Source: Thermofilum sp. NZ13 (GTDB taxonomy: Archaea; Thermoproteota; Thermoprotei; Thermofilales; Thermofilaceae). From it: 64,000 bases of DNA. The stretch is taken from positions 1 through 64,000 of the forward strand of contig NDWX01000008.1 of the NCBI GenBank assembly GCA_002855745.1, given 5' to 3'. Both the position numbers and the translations under genes were made by a program. The notes below the pieces were generated by a model that was not told where the DNA came from, did not search any database, and worked only from the letters and a program-made list of their open reading frames with translations. This document shows, piece by piece, positions 32,764-41,388 of the stretch (position 1 is the first letter of the stretch; each line of letters begins with the position of its first letter).

Positions 32764-33001
32764 GCCTGTCTGCCTCCTTCTCCACTTCAAGGTCGATCTT
32801 CTCCAAGGGGACCCCCTTTTCGCTAACCTCCCTAGCGATTGTTGCCAGGAGTTTCCTGACGTCGAGCTTCCTGAGAACGATGGTGTCGTCGCTGACCGCG
32901 ACTAGCAACAGCTGCTCGCCCCTGCGGAGGCCAAGCCGCTTGCGAAGCTCCTTTGGGATTACAACCCTACCCTTGTCGTCAACAGCTACAACTCTGATCA
33001 T
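32723..33001 (-). CDS. AbrB-type VapB antitoxin
   Basis: A 92-aa protein with a SpoVT/AbrB DNA-binding domain (VVAVDDKGRVVIPKELRKRL) and an acidic helical tail (LEKIDLEVEKEADRLATEK) that would bind the toxin. The partner toxin gene is internally deleted, so the antitoxin may be an orphan. ATG 33001; an AATATAGC box lies at about 33030-33037. Confidence 0.85.
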   Translation of the reverse strand: MIRVVAVDDKGRVVIPKELRKRLGLRRGEQLLLVAVSDDTIVLRKLDVRKLLATIAREVSEKGVPLEKIDLEVEKEADRLATEKIKEILSGH

Positions 33002-33080
33002 TACACCACAGCTCTCACATAGACAGCTATATTACTTTAGCCCTAAGTTGGGAGCAATAGCTCTTAGAAAAGCTCGAATT

Positions 33081-33920
33081 TCACCCAGCGCCGGGTCCGT
33101 TGACTAAGGGATGCGAGGAGCGTTTAGCTCCGCTGTCCCCGTACCACCTGACGTAGAGGTCGCGCCTCAGCAGCTGGAGGACGGGGATAAGCCTCCTGGC
33201 CTCCTCGACCTCACCCCTGTTGATCTCCACGACTATGACCCCCTCGCGCTCCCCGAGGTCCACGAGCCTATGCCCGAGCGGGGTGACGATAGTGCTGTGG
33301 CCCGCGAAAAGGCTCCCAGTCTGGTCGACCGCGATGAGGTAGGCGGTGTTCTCGTGGGCCCTCGCGGCCGTGAGCGCGAGCCACTGCTCCACCTTGTACG
33401 GCCCCCGGTACCAGGCCGAGGGCACTATGAATAGCTCGGCGCCGCGGAGCGCCATGGCCCTGAAGAGCTCTGGGAAGCGCAGGTCAAAGCACACAGCTAA
33501 GCCCACCGTGAAGTCGCCCAGCCTCGCCACGGCTAGGGAGTCGCCTGGAGCGAAGACGCTGGACTCCCTGTACCCGAACGCGTCGAAGAGGTGCACCTTC
33601 CTGTAAACAGCCACCACCCTGCCCCTGTCCGCCAGGACGGCGGCGTTGTAGACCCCGTCGCCCTCTCTCAGGAACGCGGAGAACGCTACAGCGGTGCCCA
33701 GCTCCCAGCTCTTTTCCACCACGCTGGCGGCGAAGGGTCCCCCGAGCGGCTCGGCCAGAGCGTGGACGTGCTCGCACGAAACGCCGCCCTCACCAACCCC
33801 CATGAGGTACTCCGGGAAGACGTGGAGGTCCGCGTCAGCCCTGCTCAACTCCTCCAGGACCCTGCGGAGGTTCTCCTCCTTGTTGGGCCCAGCAACCATC
33901 TGGTGGAGCGCGACCTTCAC
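33081..33920 (-). CDS. nitrilase-superfamily amidohydrolase
   Basis: A 279-aa carbon-nitrogen hydrolase with the complete Glu-Lys-Cys triad: Glu in HVFPEYLMG, Lys in YRKVHLFD, Cys in GLAVCFDLRFPE. The family cleaves amides, N-carbamoyl groups or nitriles; the N-terminal MKVALHQM and the RGAELFIVPSAW block are typical of the omega-amidase/Nit-like branch, but the substrate cannot be told from sequence. GTG 33920 follows a GTTTATTAGC box at 33944-33953. Monocistronic. Confidence 0.85.
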   Translation of the reverse strand: MKVALHQMVAGPNKEENLRRVLEELSRADADLHVFPEYLMGVGEGGVSCEHVHALAEPLGGPFAASVVEKSWELGTAVAFSAFLREGDGVYNAAVLADRGRVVAVYRKVHLFDAFGYRESSVFAPGDSLAVARLGDFTVGLAVCFDLRFPELFRAMALRGAELFIVPSAWYRGPYKVEQWLALTAARAHENTAYLIAVDQTGSLFAGHSTIVTPLGHRLVDLGEREGVIVVEINRGEVEEARRLIPVLQLLRRDLYVRWYGDSGAKRSSHPLVNGPGAG

Positions 33921-34159
33921 GGAAAGAGTAAGACGCGGCCGCCGCTAATAAACTGTGTGCAAACCCTGACTACGCGAAAGGCTATATTGAGCACCCTGCA
34001 TCAATGCAACTAGCAGGTCACGCTTCACCGCTACTGTGAGCTCGTCCTCGCTGAGCACCTGCCTCTAATTACTCGCGAGCATCCACGTCATTAAGCAGTA
34101 TATTGGCTTAGGTGATCGACCGTCTTGTTGAGTTTCGTCTACTGGTATGGAAAAGAAAT

Positions 34160-34203
34160 AAATAGTTCAGGGGGTGAACTATTTTTCAGGGGGTGAACTA
34201 TGC
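34160..34203 (+). promoter_or_regulatory. leader with duplicated CAGGGGGTGAACTAT element
   Basis: The element TTCAGGGGGTGAACTAT occurs twice (34166-34182 and 34185-34201), the second running into the ATG. GGGGGTGA is a strong Shine-Dalgarno-like sequence, and TAGTTCA/TGAACTA (34163-34169/34175-34181) forms a perfect inverted repeat. The duplicate could sequester or add a ribosome site for the AAA ATPase gene. Confidence 0.5.
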
Positions 34204-35252
34204 TGTTTGATCCCAGGCCCAAGTCCACTAGGAGCGAGCTCTTCGATAGAGACGCGGAGCTCAGTGAGCTACACAGGTTAATCGATGAGGAGAGGCCCCT
34301 AGTAGCTTTAACTGGCGTTAGGAGGATTGGGAAGACGAGTGTGCTCCGGGTTTTACTCAGCGAGGTAAATATACCCTTCATACTCATGGATGCACGAGGG
34401 TTGCCAGCGAACTACGGCTTAAGGGATCTCTACGCACTCCTCTCGAGCGGCATGTCAAACAAGGGCTTTATCGAGTCCATGAGGAGTATCCTGGAGTCCA
34501 TTAGGGGCTTAAGGATAATGGGCTTCGAGGTTGAGCTGGCTTGGAAGGGCAGGAGCGCGCTGCCCCTGCCCGTTCTCCTAGACTACCTGAATAAGAGGAG
34601 GGTTATAATAGCTGTCGACGAGGCACAGTGCTTGAGGGGGCCGCGTGGCGGGGTGTTCCTCGAGGCGCTCGCCCACGCATACGACTACGATGACAACATC
34701 ACCTTTATACTAACGGGCTCCGAGGTGGGCCTCCTCTTCGAGTACCTGGGGGTAGATGATCCGTCGTCACCCCTATATGGCAGGAGAGTGGACACTATTA
34801 CCCTGGGTAGGTTTTCTAGGGATGATTCCGCGGAGTTCCTTAGGCAGGGCTTCAGGGAGGCCGGGGTAGAGGTGCCTTCCCACTACATTGAGGCAATAGT
34901 CGGCTTCTTCGACGGGATACCGGGCTGGCTGGCCTTGGCCGGGAGCACAGTCGTCTCGGCGCGCGGGAGGATTGGGCTTGAGGAGTTGAGGAGGCAGGCG
35001 GTTGAGGTCGCAAAGAGGGAGCTGATGGAGATAGTTGAGGCTAGGGGGAGGAGGTATGCCCTTGTGTTAAAGCTGATTGCTCAGGGTGTGAAGAGGTGGA
35101 GTGAGCTCAAGTCGAGGCTGGAGGAGGCAGAGGGCAGGATAGTGCCTAGCAGCGTGCTCCACAATATCCTCGAATCGCTCAGGAAGCTGAGCATAGTGGA
35201 GGACTACGAGTTCCTAGACCCAGTTTACAAGGAGGCTGCCAGGACGCTCTAG
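34200..35252 (+). CDS. archaeal AAA ATPase (Arch_ATPase/SWACOS type)
   Basis: A 350-aa STAND-like ATPase: Walker A GVRRIGKTS, Walker B VIIAVDEAQ, sensor-like FILTGSEVG and a C-terminal winged-helix part (SELKSRLEEAEGRIVPSS). This group is abundant in Thermoproteota; its members are thought to be linked to mobile elements or DNA transactions. Codon use is A+T-richer at third positions than in neighbouring genes and it stands alone, suggesting transfer. The start is fixed by the GGGGGTGA ribosome site just upstream. Confidence 0.82.
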   Translation: MLFDPRPKSTRSELFDRDAELSELHRLIDEERPLVALTGVRRIGKTSVLRVLLSEVNIPFILMDARGLPANYGLRDLYALLSSGMSNKGFIESMRSILESIRGLRIMGFEVELAWKGRSALPLPVLLDYLNKRRVIIAVDEAQCLRGPRGGVFLEALAHAYDYDDNITFILTGSEVGLLFEYLGVDDPSSPLYGRRVDTITLGRFSRDDSAEFLRQGFREAGVEVPSHYIEAIVGFFDGIPGWLALAGSTVVSARGRIGLEELRRQAVEVAKRELMEIVEARGRRYALVLKLIAQGVKRWSELKSRLEEAEGRIVPSSVLHNILESLRKLSIVEDYEFLDPVYKEAARTL

Positions 35253-35512
35253 CACCTGCTCATCGCGCTCGTATACTCCCAAGCGTCCTGCTCGGTCTCC
35301 GGGTTTACGCGTCCAGCTGTTCCCATCTATCGGTGTCCGTGTTGAACCTGCATCTTAGTCAAAATAAAAGCCGTGGATATTCCTAACAACACATGTGTTT
35401 GACCCGTCCTCTTGCTCTGGTCGTTCGGTCTCCCATTTCCGCGGCGCGCTGAAGCACTCATATAAAAGAAAAAACTTATATATAAGGCTCAGTGCATTTA
35501 TTGTGACTCGAA

Positions 35513-36382
35513 ATGACTGTGGAGGCTGAAGGCTTAGGCAAGAGGTTCGGCGAAGTGTGGGGCGTCAGGGAGGCCACTCTCTCCGTGGAGAGGGGAACGG
35601 TGGCCGTCCTCGCCGGGCCGAACGGCGCCGGCAAGACGACGACCACGAGGATACTGACCACGTACTACAGGCCAGATAAGGGCTGGGCGAGGGTCTGCGG
35701 CTTCGACGTCGTCAAGGAGTACAGGGAGGTGAGGAGGAGGATCGCGTACCTGCCTCAAGGCTACAACGTGGCCAACGACCTCACGCCCGAGGAGCTGGTC
35801 ACCGCAGCCCTCATGATGAGGGGCTACAGCTACTTCAGCGCGAGGAGGGAGGCCAGGAGGTGGCTCGAGGAGCTGGGCCTCTGGGAGATAAGGAACAGGA
35901 GGCTCTGGCAGCTGAGCGGCGGCGAGAAGAGGAGGGCCGTCGTCGCCTCGGTCCTCGCCGAACCCGCGGAGGTTTACTTCCTCGACGAGCCCACCACGGG
36001 GATCGACGTCGAGGGCCGCTACGAGGTCCTTAAGGCAGTCAGGAAGGCGGCCAGCGGTGGGGCAACTGTCTTCATGACCACCCACAACCTCAGCGAGGCC
36101 CAGCTCGCGGCTGATAGGGTGATCTTCATCAACTCGGGGAGGACGGTGCTCACCGGGAGCCCCGCAGAGCTGCTCGAGAAGTTCCCCTGGAAGTACAAGG
36201 CCGTGATCGACAGCCCCTCCCAGGAGCTGCGCGGATTCCCCCACCTCAGCCTAGGCGACAAGGTCGTGGTGTACTCCAGTAGCCGCGCCGAGCTCTACAG
36301 CATCTTGGAGGAGCTGAAGGTTCCGGTGCACGCTGTGAGGGAGGTGGACCTTGAGGACGTCTACCTGCACGCGGTGAGGTAA
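35513..36382 (+). CDS. ABC exporter ATP-binding protein
   Basis: A 289-aa ABC ATPase of the ABC-2 (drug/lipid/polysaccharide export) type: Walker A GPNGAGKTT, signature LSGGEKRRAVVASVLA, Walker B VYFLDEPTT, H-loop MTTHNLSEA, and an extra C-terminal ~70-residue domain typical of this group. The permease gene begins two bases downstream. ATG 35513 follows an AACTTATATATAAGG box at about 35472-35487. Exported substrate unknown. Confidence 0.9.
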   Translation: MTVEAEGLGKRFGEVWGVREATLSVERGTVAVLAGPNGAGKTTTTRILTTYYRPDKGWARVCGFDVVKEYREVRRRIAYLPQGYNVANDLTPEELVTAALMMRGYSYFSARREARRWLEELGLWEIRNRRLWQLSGGEKRRAVVASVLAEPAEVYFLDEPTTGIDVEGRYEVLKAVRKAASGGATVFMTTHNLSEAQLAADRVIFINSGRTVLTGSPAELLEKFPWKYKAVIDSPSQELRGFPHLSLGDKVVVYSSSRAELYSILEELKVPVHAVREVDLEDVYLHAVR

Positions 36383-36383
36383 A

Positions 36384-37112
36384 GTGGAGGCGCTCTGGAG
36401 AGTGCTGGGGGTGGCTTACGCTCAGCTCGTCGTATTCAGGAGGCAGTGGATGTGGATAGCCCAGTCCTACGTCGTGACGCTGGGCATGGTGTTCATGCTG
36501 ACCTTTTGGGGAGGCATGCAAGCGCTGAAGCACCTTGTGGTCGCCCTCCTCGTGGTGAGCGGCTGGGGGATCGGACTGAACATCGCGGCCCAGGACATCG
36601 GCTGGGATAGAGTGTCCAACGAGTACGAGAGGCGGGTGGCCTCACCCCTCACCCTCCCCGAGTACGTGCTCGGAATGGTCCTCGGCTCCTTCCTAGCATT
36701 CTTCACCAGCGACCTGCCCCTGATCGTAGTCCTCGCGTACATAACTGGGATCAGCCTCTGGGGCCTGTTCCTGGTGGCCCTGCTGTCGGTGGTGGGCATG
36801 TTCCTCGGCCTGTTCCTGTCCCTCTCCGTCGTGCTGAGGATACGCAACCCGATGAACATCTCAGCCGTCACGAACCCCCTCTACACGCTCACAACGACAC
36901 TGCCGCCGGTCTACTACACGCCTCTAATGCTCCCCGAGCCCATCAGGACAGCCTGCGCGGCGATCCCGACGACGGCACTGGTCGAGCTGGGTAGGGTCCT
37001 TACAGGGCAGGCCTCCGCCTACCCCGTGGTTTTACCCGCGGCCAGCGTTGCCGCTTGGCTCATCGTCACCGCCCTGCTGACGGCTTTCAAGATGAAGTGG
37101 GGGCTCGAGTAA
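36384..37112 (+). CDS. ABC-2 type permease
   Basis: A 242-aa integral membrane protein with six hydrophobic segments and the ABC-2 pattern (YERRVASPLTLPEYVLGMVLG cytoplasmic coupling region, then the ALVELGRVLTGQ end). It pairs with the ATPase directly upstream. GTG 36384. Its last 26 bases overlap the convergent gene at 37087. Confidence 0.85.
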   Translation: MEALWRVLGVAYAQLVVFRRQWMWIAQSYVVTLGMVFMLTFWGGMQALKHLVVALLVVSGWGIGLNIAAQDIGWDRVSNEYERRVASPLTLPEYVLGMVLGSFLAFFTSDLPLIVVLAYITGISLWGLFLVALLSVVGMFLGLFLSLSVVLRIRNPMNISAVTNPLYTLTTTLPPVYYTPLMLPEPIRTACAAIPTTALVELGRVLTGQASAYPVVLPAASVAAWLIVTALLTAFKMKWGLE

Positions 37113-37857
37113 CTGCCTCTGTGATCCTGACCTTCAGCCTCCTCAGGGCCTCCAGCGCGACTTTAAGCCGCGAGGGGCTGTAGCCGTACCTGTGCCTGCT
37201 GGCATCGTAGGCGTAGAGGGTTGCCCCGATGAGGGTTATGATGGCGCTCCTCAGGTACTGGATCGGCGTGGGCTCAAGCTTGGCGACGAGCATGAGGCCG
37301 AACTCGACTAAGCGGGGTAGCGGGATTTGGGTGCAGTTGCTCGCCACGCACTTCACGGTGACGACCCGGTAGACCCCAGGCTTGACGGGTAGTCGCACTT
37401 GACTAACGGGGGGCGTGAACACGATGACTGGAGTGGTGTTCACGAGGGCTCTAGGTGTGCTCACAGGCACCTTCGCTAGGGCTTTCCGCGACAAAACCGA
37501 GAGTGTGTCCGCGAGCCTAACGCCAGAGGCGCTGAGCACAGCCATAACCTGCGGGTAGTCTCTCTCGTCGAGGAGGAAGACCGTCGTGTTGCCTGAAGTG
37601 TATACACAAGTGGCGTTGGGCACCTGCACGTAGGCTGTGATGTAGGGGTGGATGAGGGAGATGTTGTAGGAGAAGCCCTCAGTCTCCGGGACCTGGATGG
37701 GGCCCAGCACCTGCACGGTGCAGTTCTCCACGTCAAGGAAATAGGGCCAGTAACTCACGTGGGTCGTGGTGGTGTACCCCCACGCAGACGCCAGCAGCAG
37801 CGCGAGAGCGGTGAAAGCTCCCGCGATCACCAGCGTGAGCCCAAGCACCCTCAGCAC
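37087..37857 (-). CDS. membrane-anchored extracytoplasmic protein of unknown function
   Basis: A 256-aa protein with an N-terminal membrane segment (LGLTLVIAGAFTALALLLA), an extracytoplasmic region with several N-glycosylation sequons (NCT, NIS, NAT, NTT) and a second membrane helix near residue 200 (SAIITLIGATLYAYDA), followed by a cytoplasmic basic tail. Not recognised. GTG 37857 directly follows the stop codon of the ABC permease gene, so it is the third gene of that operon and likely an accessory subunit. Confidence 0.6.
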   Translation of the reverse strand: MLRVLGLTLVIAGAFTALALLLASAWGYTTTTHVSYWPYFLDVENCTVQVLGPIQVPETEGFSYNISLIHPYITAYVQVPNATCVYTSGNTTVFLLDERDYPQVMAVLSASGVRLADTLSVLSRKALAKVPVSTPRALVNTTPVIVFTPPVSQVRLPVKPGVYRVVTVKCVASNCTQIPLPRLVEFGLMLVAKLEPTPIQYLRSAIITLIGATLYAYDASRHRYGYSPSRLKVALEALRRLKVRITEAVTRAPTSS

Positions 37858-38649
37858 CTACCTCACCTCGAACCTCCTCTCCGCGTAAGCGACCGTCAGC
37901 GTAAGCGAGGCCAAGAGGACGGCTAGAGGCGCTAGACCTAGTAACGCCTCGTACCCCTGGAAAACCGCCTGGAGGTACTTGCCGAGCGCCAAGCTCAGGG
38001 TGAAAGGTCTCAGCGCGAAGGCCGCTACTAGTAGGGCGAGGATTGCGGGTGGGACTCGGATGGTCTGAGGGGCCATAGGAGATGTGAGAGCCATGGTCAG
38101 GAAGCTGGCGAACAGGGGCGCTATGTACAGGAGGAAGCCCACGCCCAGCGAGAGCAGCGCGCTCCTCGTGAGCGTCGCCAACGTGAACACTAGCAGGCCT
38201 AGCTCGAGGCTTTCAACCAGGAGCGTCGCGAAGTCCTCGAGCCTCACCCAGCCCAGGAGCCTGACGTCTATCACCGCGATGGGGGCAGCGAGGCTCAGCA
38301 GGTACGAGGCCACGGGCACGACGACGGAGCTGAGGGCCCACGCCGAGACGTAGGCCACCCGGGAGATCGGCTGGCTGAGGAACAGCGCGTAGCTACCAGA
38401 GTTCATGTCCCCTACGTACTGGCTGATGGCAACGAACATGACTATGAGAAGCGCCACGCCGGTGATACTGTACAGCACGGCGAGGAACTCCGGTCCCGGG
38501 GACTGGAAGGCCGCGGCGCTCAGAGCGAGCAGGACGTTCAGCGGCGCGACCACCCCGGGGATCACCGCTATTACCTTCGCTTGGTTGTCTAGGACGAACC
38601 TGAAGTACTCGGAGAACGCGCCGAGTTTACGCCCCCACAACCCTTTCAT
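37858..38649 (-). CDS. ABC-2 type permease
   Basis: A 263-aa membrane protein with six hydrophobic segments (VIAVIPGVVAPLNVLLALSA; GVALLIVMFVAISQYV and so on) and SGSYALFLSQPISRVAYVSA, the ABC-2 membrane subunit pattern. ATG 38649 is preferred over upstream in-frame starts, since it overlaps the end of the ATPase gene by 23 bases, as expected for a coupled pair. Works with the ATPase at 38627. Confidence 0.82.
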   Translation of the reverse strand: MKGLWGRKLGAFSEYFRFVLDNQAKVIAVIPGVVAPLNVLLALSAAAFQSPGPEFLAVLYSITGVALLIVMFVAISQYVGDMNSGSYALFLSQPISRVAYVSAWALSSVVVPVASYLLSLAAPIAVIDVRLLGWVRLEDFATLLVESLELGLLVFTLATLTRSALLSLGVGFLLYIAPLFASFLTMALTSPMAPQTIRVPPAILALLVAAFALRPFTLSLALGKYLQAVFQGYEALLGLAPLAVLLASLTLTVAYAERRFEVR

Positions 38650-39541
38650 AGAGCTCACCAAGGCTCGCCGTGTAGGGTCTGTACTCCTCAACCATGCCCA
38701 CTTCAGCGAGCTGCCTGAGGAAGAGCTCTGCCTCCCCGAGCTTCTCGCCTTCAACTGCGACCAGAACCTCGCTGCCGCGGACCTCAACGCTCCTCGCGAA
38801 GCTCTCCCGGATTATCTCCGCGGCCGCCTCCCGGGGGCTCCTGGAGCGTACCAGGAAGCTCGTAGCCACCCCGCGCCTCCTGCCGAGCTCGTGCAGCCTC
38901 CCGTGCTCGAGGACGACGCCCTGGCTAATGAAGACCGCGTAGTCGCAGACCTGCTGGAGCTCCGGTATTATGTGGCTGGAGATAAGGATCGTTGTGCTCA
39001 GCTCCTCCTTCAGGCTCCTGATCAGGCCCAGGATCTCCCCCCTCGCCCCGGGGTCGAGGTTCGCGGTTGGCTCGTCGAGCAGGAGCAGAGGCGGCTCCCC
39101 GAGAACCGCGATCGCAAGGCCCAGCCTCTGGAGGTAACCCCTGCTGAGCGCCCTGACGGGGGTGAAGGCGTACTGCTCAAGGCCCATGAACCTCAGCACG
39201 CGGGACACCTCCCCATCTCCGAGCCCCCTCATCCTGGCCACGTGGGTGAGCAGCCTTCCGACGGTGACGCCTGGTGGGTAGTAGGGCTTCTCGTGAAGCA
39301 CCCCTGCCAGCCTCCTTACCTCAACCTCCTCTCGCGCCGGGTCGTGCCCTAGGACCTCCACGTCCCCGCCACTCGGCCTGAGGAGGCCCAGCAGGACCTT
39401 TATGGTCGTGGTCTTGCCGGCCCCGTTGGGCCCGAGGAGCGCGGCCGCGGCCCCTTCAGGCACCTCGAACGTGGCCTCGCGGATCGCGTAGTTTTTGCCG
39501 AACCGCTTGCTGAGCCCTTTGACCCGGATGGCCGCGCCCAT
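38627..39541 (-). CDS. ABC exporter ATP-binding protein
   Basis: A 304-aa ABC ATPase: Walker A GPNGAGKTT, signature region ALSRGYLQRLGLA (LSRGY in place of LSGGQ, a variant seen in exporters of this group), Walker B LLLLDEPTA and H-loop SSHIIPEL, then a ~90-residue C-terminal domain. ATG 39541 is 26 bases after the AAATATTAATG box at 39567-39577, so the upstream in-frame start at 39568 is unlikely. It heads an operon with the permease and the membrane protein at 37087. Confidence 0.88.
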   Translation of the reverse strand: MGAAIRVKGLSKRFGKNYAIREATFEVPEGAAAALLGPNGAGKTTTIKVLLGLLRPSGGDVEVLGHDPAREEVEVRRLAGVLHEKPYYPPGVTVGRLLTHVARMRGLGDGEVSRVLRFMGLEQYAFTPVRALSRGYLQRLGLAIAVLGEPPLLLLDEPTANLDPGARGEILGLIRSLKEELSTTILISSHIIPELQQVCDYAVFISQGVVLEHGRLHELGRRRGVATSFLVRSRSPREAAAEIIRESFARSVEVRGSEVLVAVEGEKLGEAELFLRQLAEVGMVEEYRPYTASLGELYERVVGA

Positions 39542-39565
39542 ATCAGCCTCACTTACGAGGCGCGG

Positions 39566-39577
39566 CATTAATATTTC
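39566..39577. promoter_or_regulatory. shared bidirectional TATA box
   Basis: The near-palindromic GCATTAATATTT (39566-39577) serves as TATA box in both directions: minus-strand ABC operon (start ATG 39541) and plus-strand VWA operon (start ATG 39602), each about 25 bases away. Confidence 0.55.
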
Positions 39578-39601
39578 CGTTTTGTTGAGTTAGTGGAGTG
39601 C

Positions 39602-40474
39602 ATGGGCTGGAGAAGGGAAGCCTTGCTTGCTGCCGTACTACTGCTGCTGACCGCGGCTCTCGCCATTACCTACTTGAGGCCCCGCGGTACTAGGGCCGCC
39701 GTCGCGATCAGCGAACTACCCAGAACTTTCACAGAGGTTGCCTCTGGGGTGAACCTCTCGACCTTCAACCTCCTCCGGTCGCTAAGGAGCGGCGCCCCCG
39801 GCTCTCCGGAGAACAGGGCCCGCCTCGAGCAGCTCGCCCAGCTTCTCGCAAACCTCACCGAGTCTGGTGAGTGGCAGCTTAGCGAGCTGGGCCTGCAGCT
39901 CAGGGCTTCCTCCGGCAACTACTCGCTACTCGCCTCGGCTGGAGCCGATATGGAGCTCGCCGCTGACGCCATGAGCGGGCTACACCCGGCGCTGGAGTCG
40001 TTCCTGGAGGGGCTGGCGCGCTGCAACGGGACTCAGGCGGAGCTGGCCGCGAGGGCACTGCTTCCATCCATCCCCAAGGCTAGGGGCGAGCTCCAAGACG
40101 CCCTAGGGAAGCTGGCCCTCGTCGACGAGGAGTCTCTGCCGCTGGAATCCCACAGGAGGGTTTTTGAAAGTGCCGTAGGCAACGCCACGAGAGCCCTGAA
40201 GGCCCTCGCTGAGCTCGAGAAGGCGGCGCGGCTGGTCAGCGCTCTGGGCGGATCCTACCTCGAAGCCCGCTGCCGGGGCGAGGGTGCGGGGTTGCCGTCG
40301 CAGGACGCGGTAGCCTTGGCGAGGTCGATCGACCCTAAGGCCTACCCTGAAGCCTCTTACGAGCTGGCGCTGCTGAAGTCCCTCGTGCTCCAGGGCGAGG
40401 GCTCGAGCGGAGGCAGTGGTACGGGCGGCGCGGGTAGCGGAGCTGGGTGGGGGTCCCCGCCGGGTGACGACTAG
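39602..40474 (+). CDS. membrane-anchored protein of a VWA/MoxR cluster, unknown function
   Basis: A 290-aa protein with an N-terminal anchor (REALLAAVLLLLTAALAITYL), a helical extracytoplasmic region with N-glycosylation sequons (NLS, NLT, NYS, NGT, NAT) and a Gly/Ser-rich end (GSSGGSGTGGAGSGAGWGS). Not recognised. ATG 39602 is preferred, because GTG 39593 would be upstream of the expected transcription start. Its stop overlaps the next VWA gene by one base, so it belongs to that operon and perhaps to the same complex. Confidence 0.6.
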   Translation: MGWRREALLAAVLLLLTAALAITYLRPRGTRAAVAISELPRTFTEVASGVNLSTFNLLRSLRSGAPGSPENRARLEQLAQLLANLTESGEWQLSELGLQLRASSGNYSLLASAGADMELAADAMSGLHPALESFLEGLARCNGTQAELAARALLPSIPKARGELQDALGKLALVDEESLPLESHRRVFESAVGNATRALKALAELEKAARLVSALGGSYLEARCRGEGAGLPSQDAVALARSIDPKAYPEASYELALLKSLVLQGEGSSGGSGTGGAGSGAGWGSPPGDD

Positions 40475-41388
40475 TGCTCGCGGGCTTCGGCTTCGAGAAC
40501 CCAGAGCTGCTCCTCGCGGCCCCGCTGGCCGCGGCTCCGCTACTCCTCTACCGCAGAGCTGCGAGGTTCAGGGCGTTGCTCGAGAGGTGCGCGGACGTCA
40601 GGGTCACGCGCCTATTCGGGGTCACCGCCGCTCTAAAGCTGGCCCTGCCGCTCCTCCTGCTCTTGGCGTCGGCGTCGCCCTACGTGGTGTTGACGAGGAG
40701 GGTCGAGGTGGGCCTCGGCGAGGCCGCGCTCCTGGGCTCTAAGCCTGTGCAGCACGTGCTGGTGGTGGACGTATCGAGGAGCATGTCATACGCGCTCGGA
40801 ATCGGGACCAGGCTGGACGCGGTGAAGGGGATGCTGAGGGAGTACCTGCTGAGCCTCAGTAGCAACGACACCGTCGTCGTGGCGACGTTCTCCGCAAGGG
40901 TCAGGGTGGTCTGCTCCGGGAAGCCGGCCGAGTGCCTGCCGGTCGTGGAGGGCCTGAGGGCCAACGAGAGCTACACCGCTGTGGGCGACGCCCTGGCCTT
41001 CTCCCTCTCACTCGCCGACGCGTCCTATGCGTCTGCAGCAATCCTACTCTTCACCGACGGCGCCAGCAACTACGGGGTGGAACCGCTCTCACTCGCCTCG
41101 AGGGTCCCGCCGGGGAAGTACACTGGCGCGGTGATCTCGGTCCCGCACAACCCATCCATGCTCGAGCTGGCCAGGAGGCTCGGCTGGAGGTACTACACGC
41201 TCGACGATTTCACAGCGTCAAGTGCCGGGGAGCTCGCTAGCAGGGTGCAGAGCGAGGCGAGGTACGACGCCTTGAAGGCGAGGGGGCAGGCCTTCGTGGA
41301 GGAGAGCTTCAGGGACTACACACCCACCTACGCGCTGATCCTCCTAGCCGTAGCGGTCGCCCTGGCGGTGCTGTTCGAGGGTGCCTGA
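40474..41388 (+). CDS. BatA-like membrane protein with VWA domain (first)
   Basis: A 304-aa protein: two N-terminal membrane segments (~8-27 and ~48-68), a von Willebrand factor A domain (~90-265) with the MIDAS motif DVSRSMS, Thr in NESYTAVGDA and Asp in LLFTDGASN, and a C-terminal membrane helix (ALILLAVAVALAVLF). This is the BatA/BatB layout found with MoxR ATPases. The MIDAS binds a divalent metal and a protein ligand outside the cell. GTG 40474 overlaps the previous stop. Confidence 0.85.
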   Translation: MLAGFGFENPELLLAAPLAAAPLLLYRRAARFRALLERCADVRVTRLFGVTAALKLALPLLLLLASASPYVVLTRRVEVGLGEAALLGSKPVQHVLVVDVSRSMSYALGIGTRLDAVKGMLREYLLSLSSNDTVVVATFSARVRVVCSGKPAECLPVVEGLRANESYTAVGDALAFSLSLADASYASAAILLFTDGASNYGVEPLSLASRVPPGKYTGAVISVPHNPSMLELARRLGWRYYTLDDFTASSAGELASRVQSEARYDALKARGQAFVEESFRDYTPTYALILLAVAVALAVLFEGA

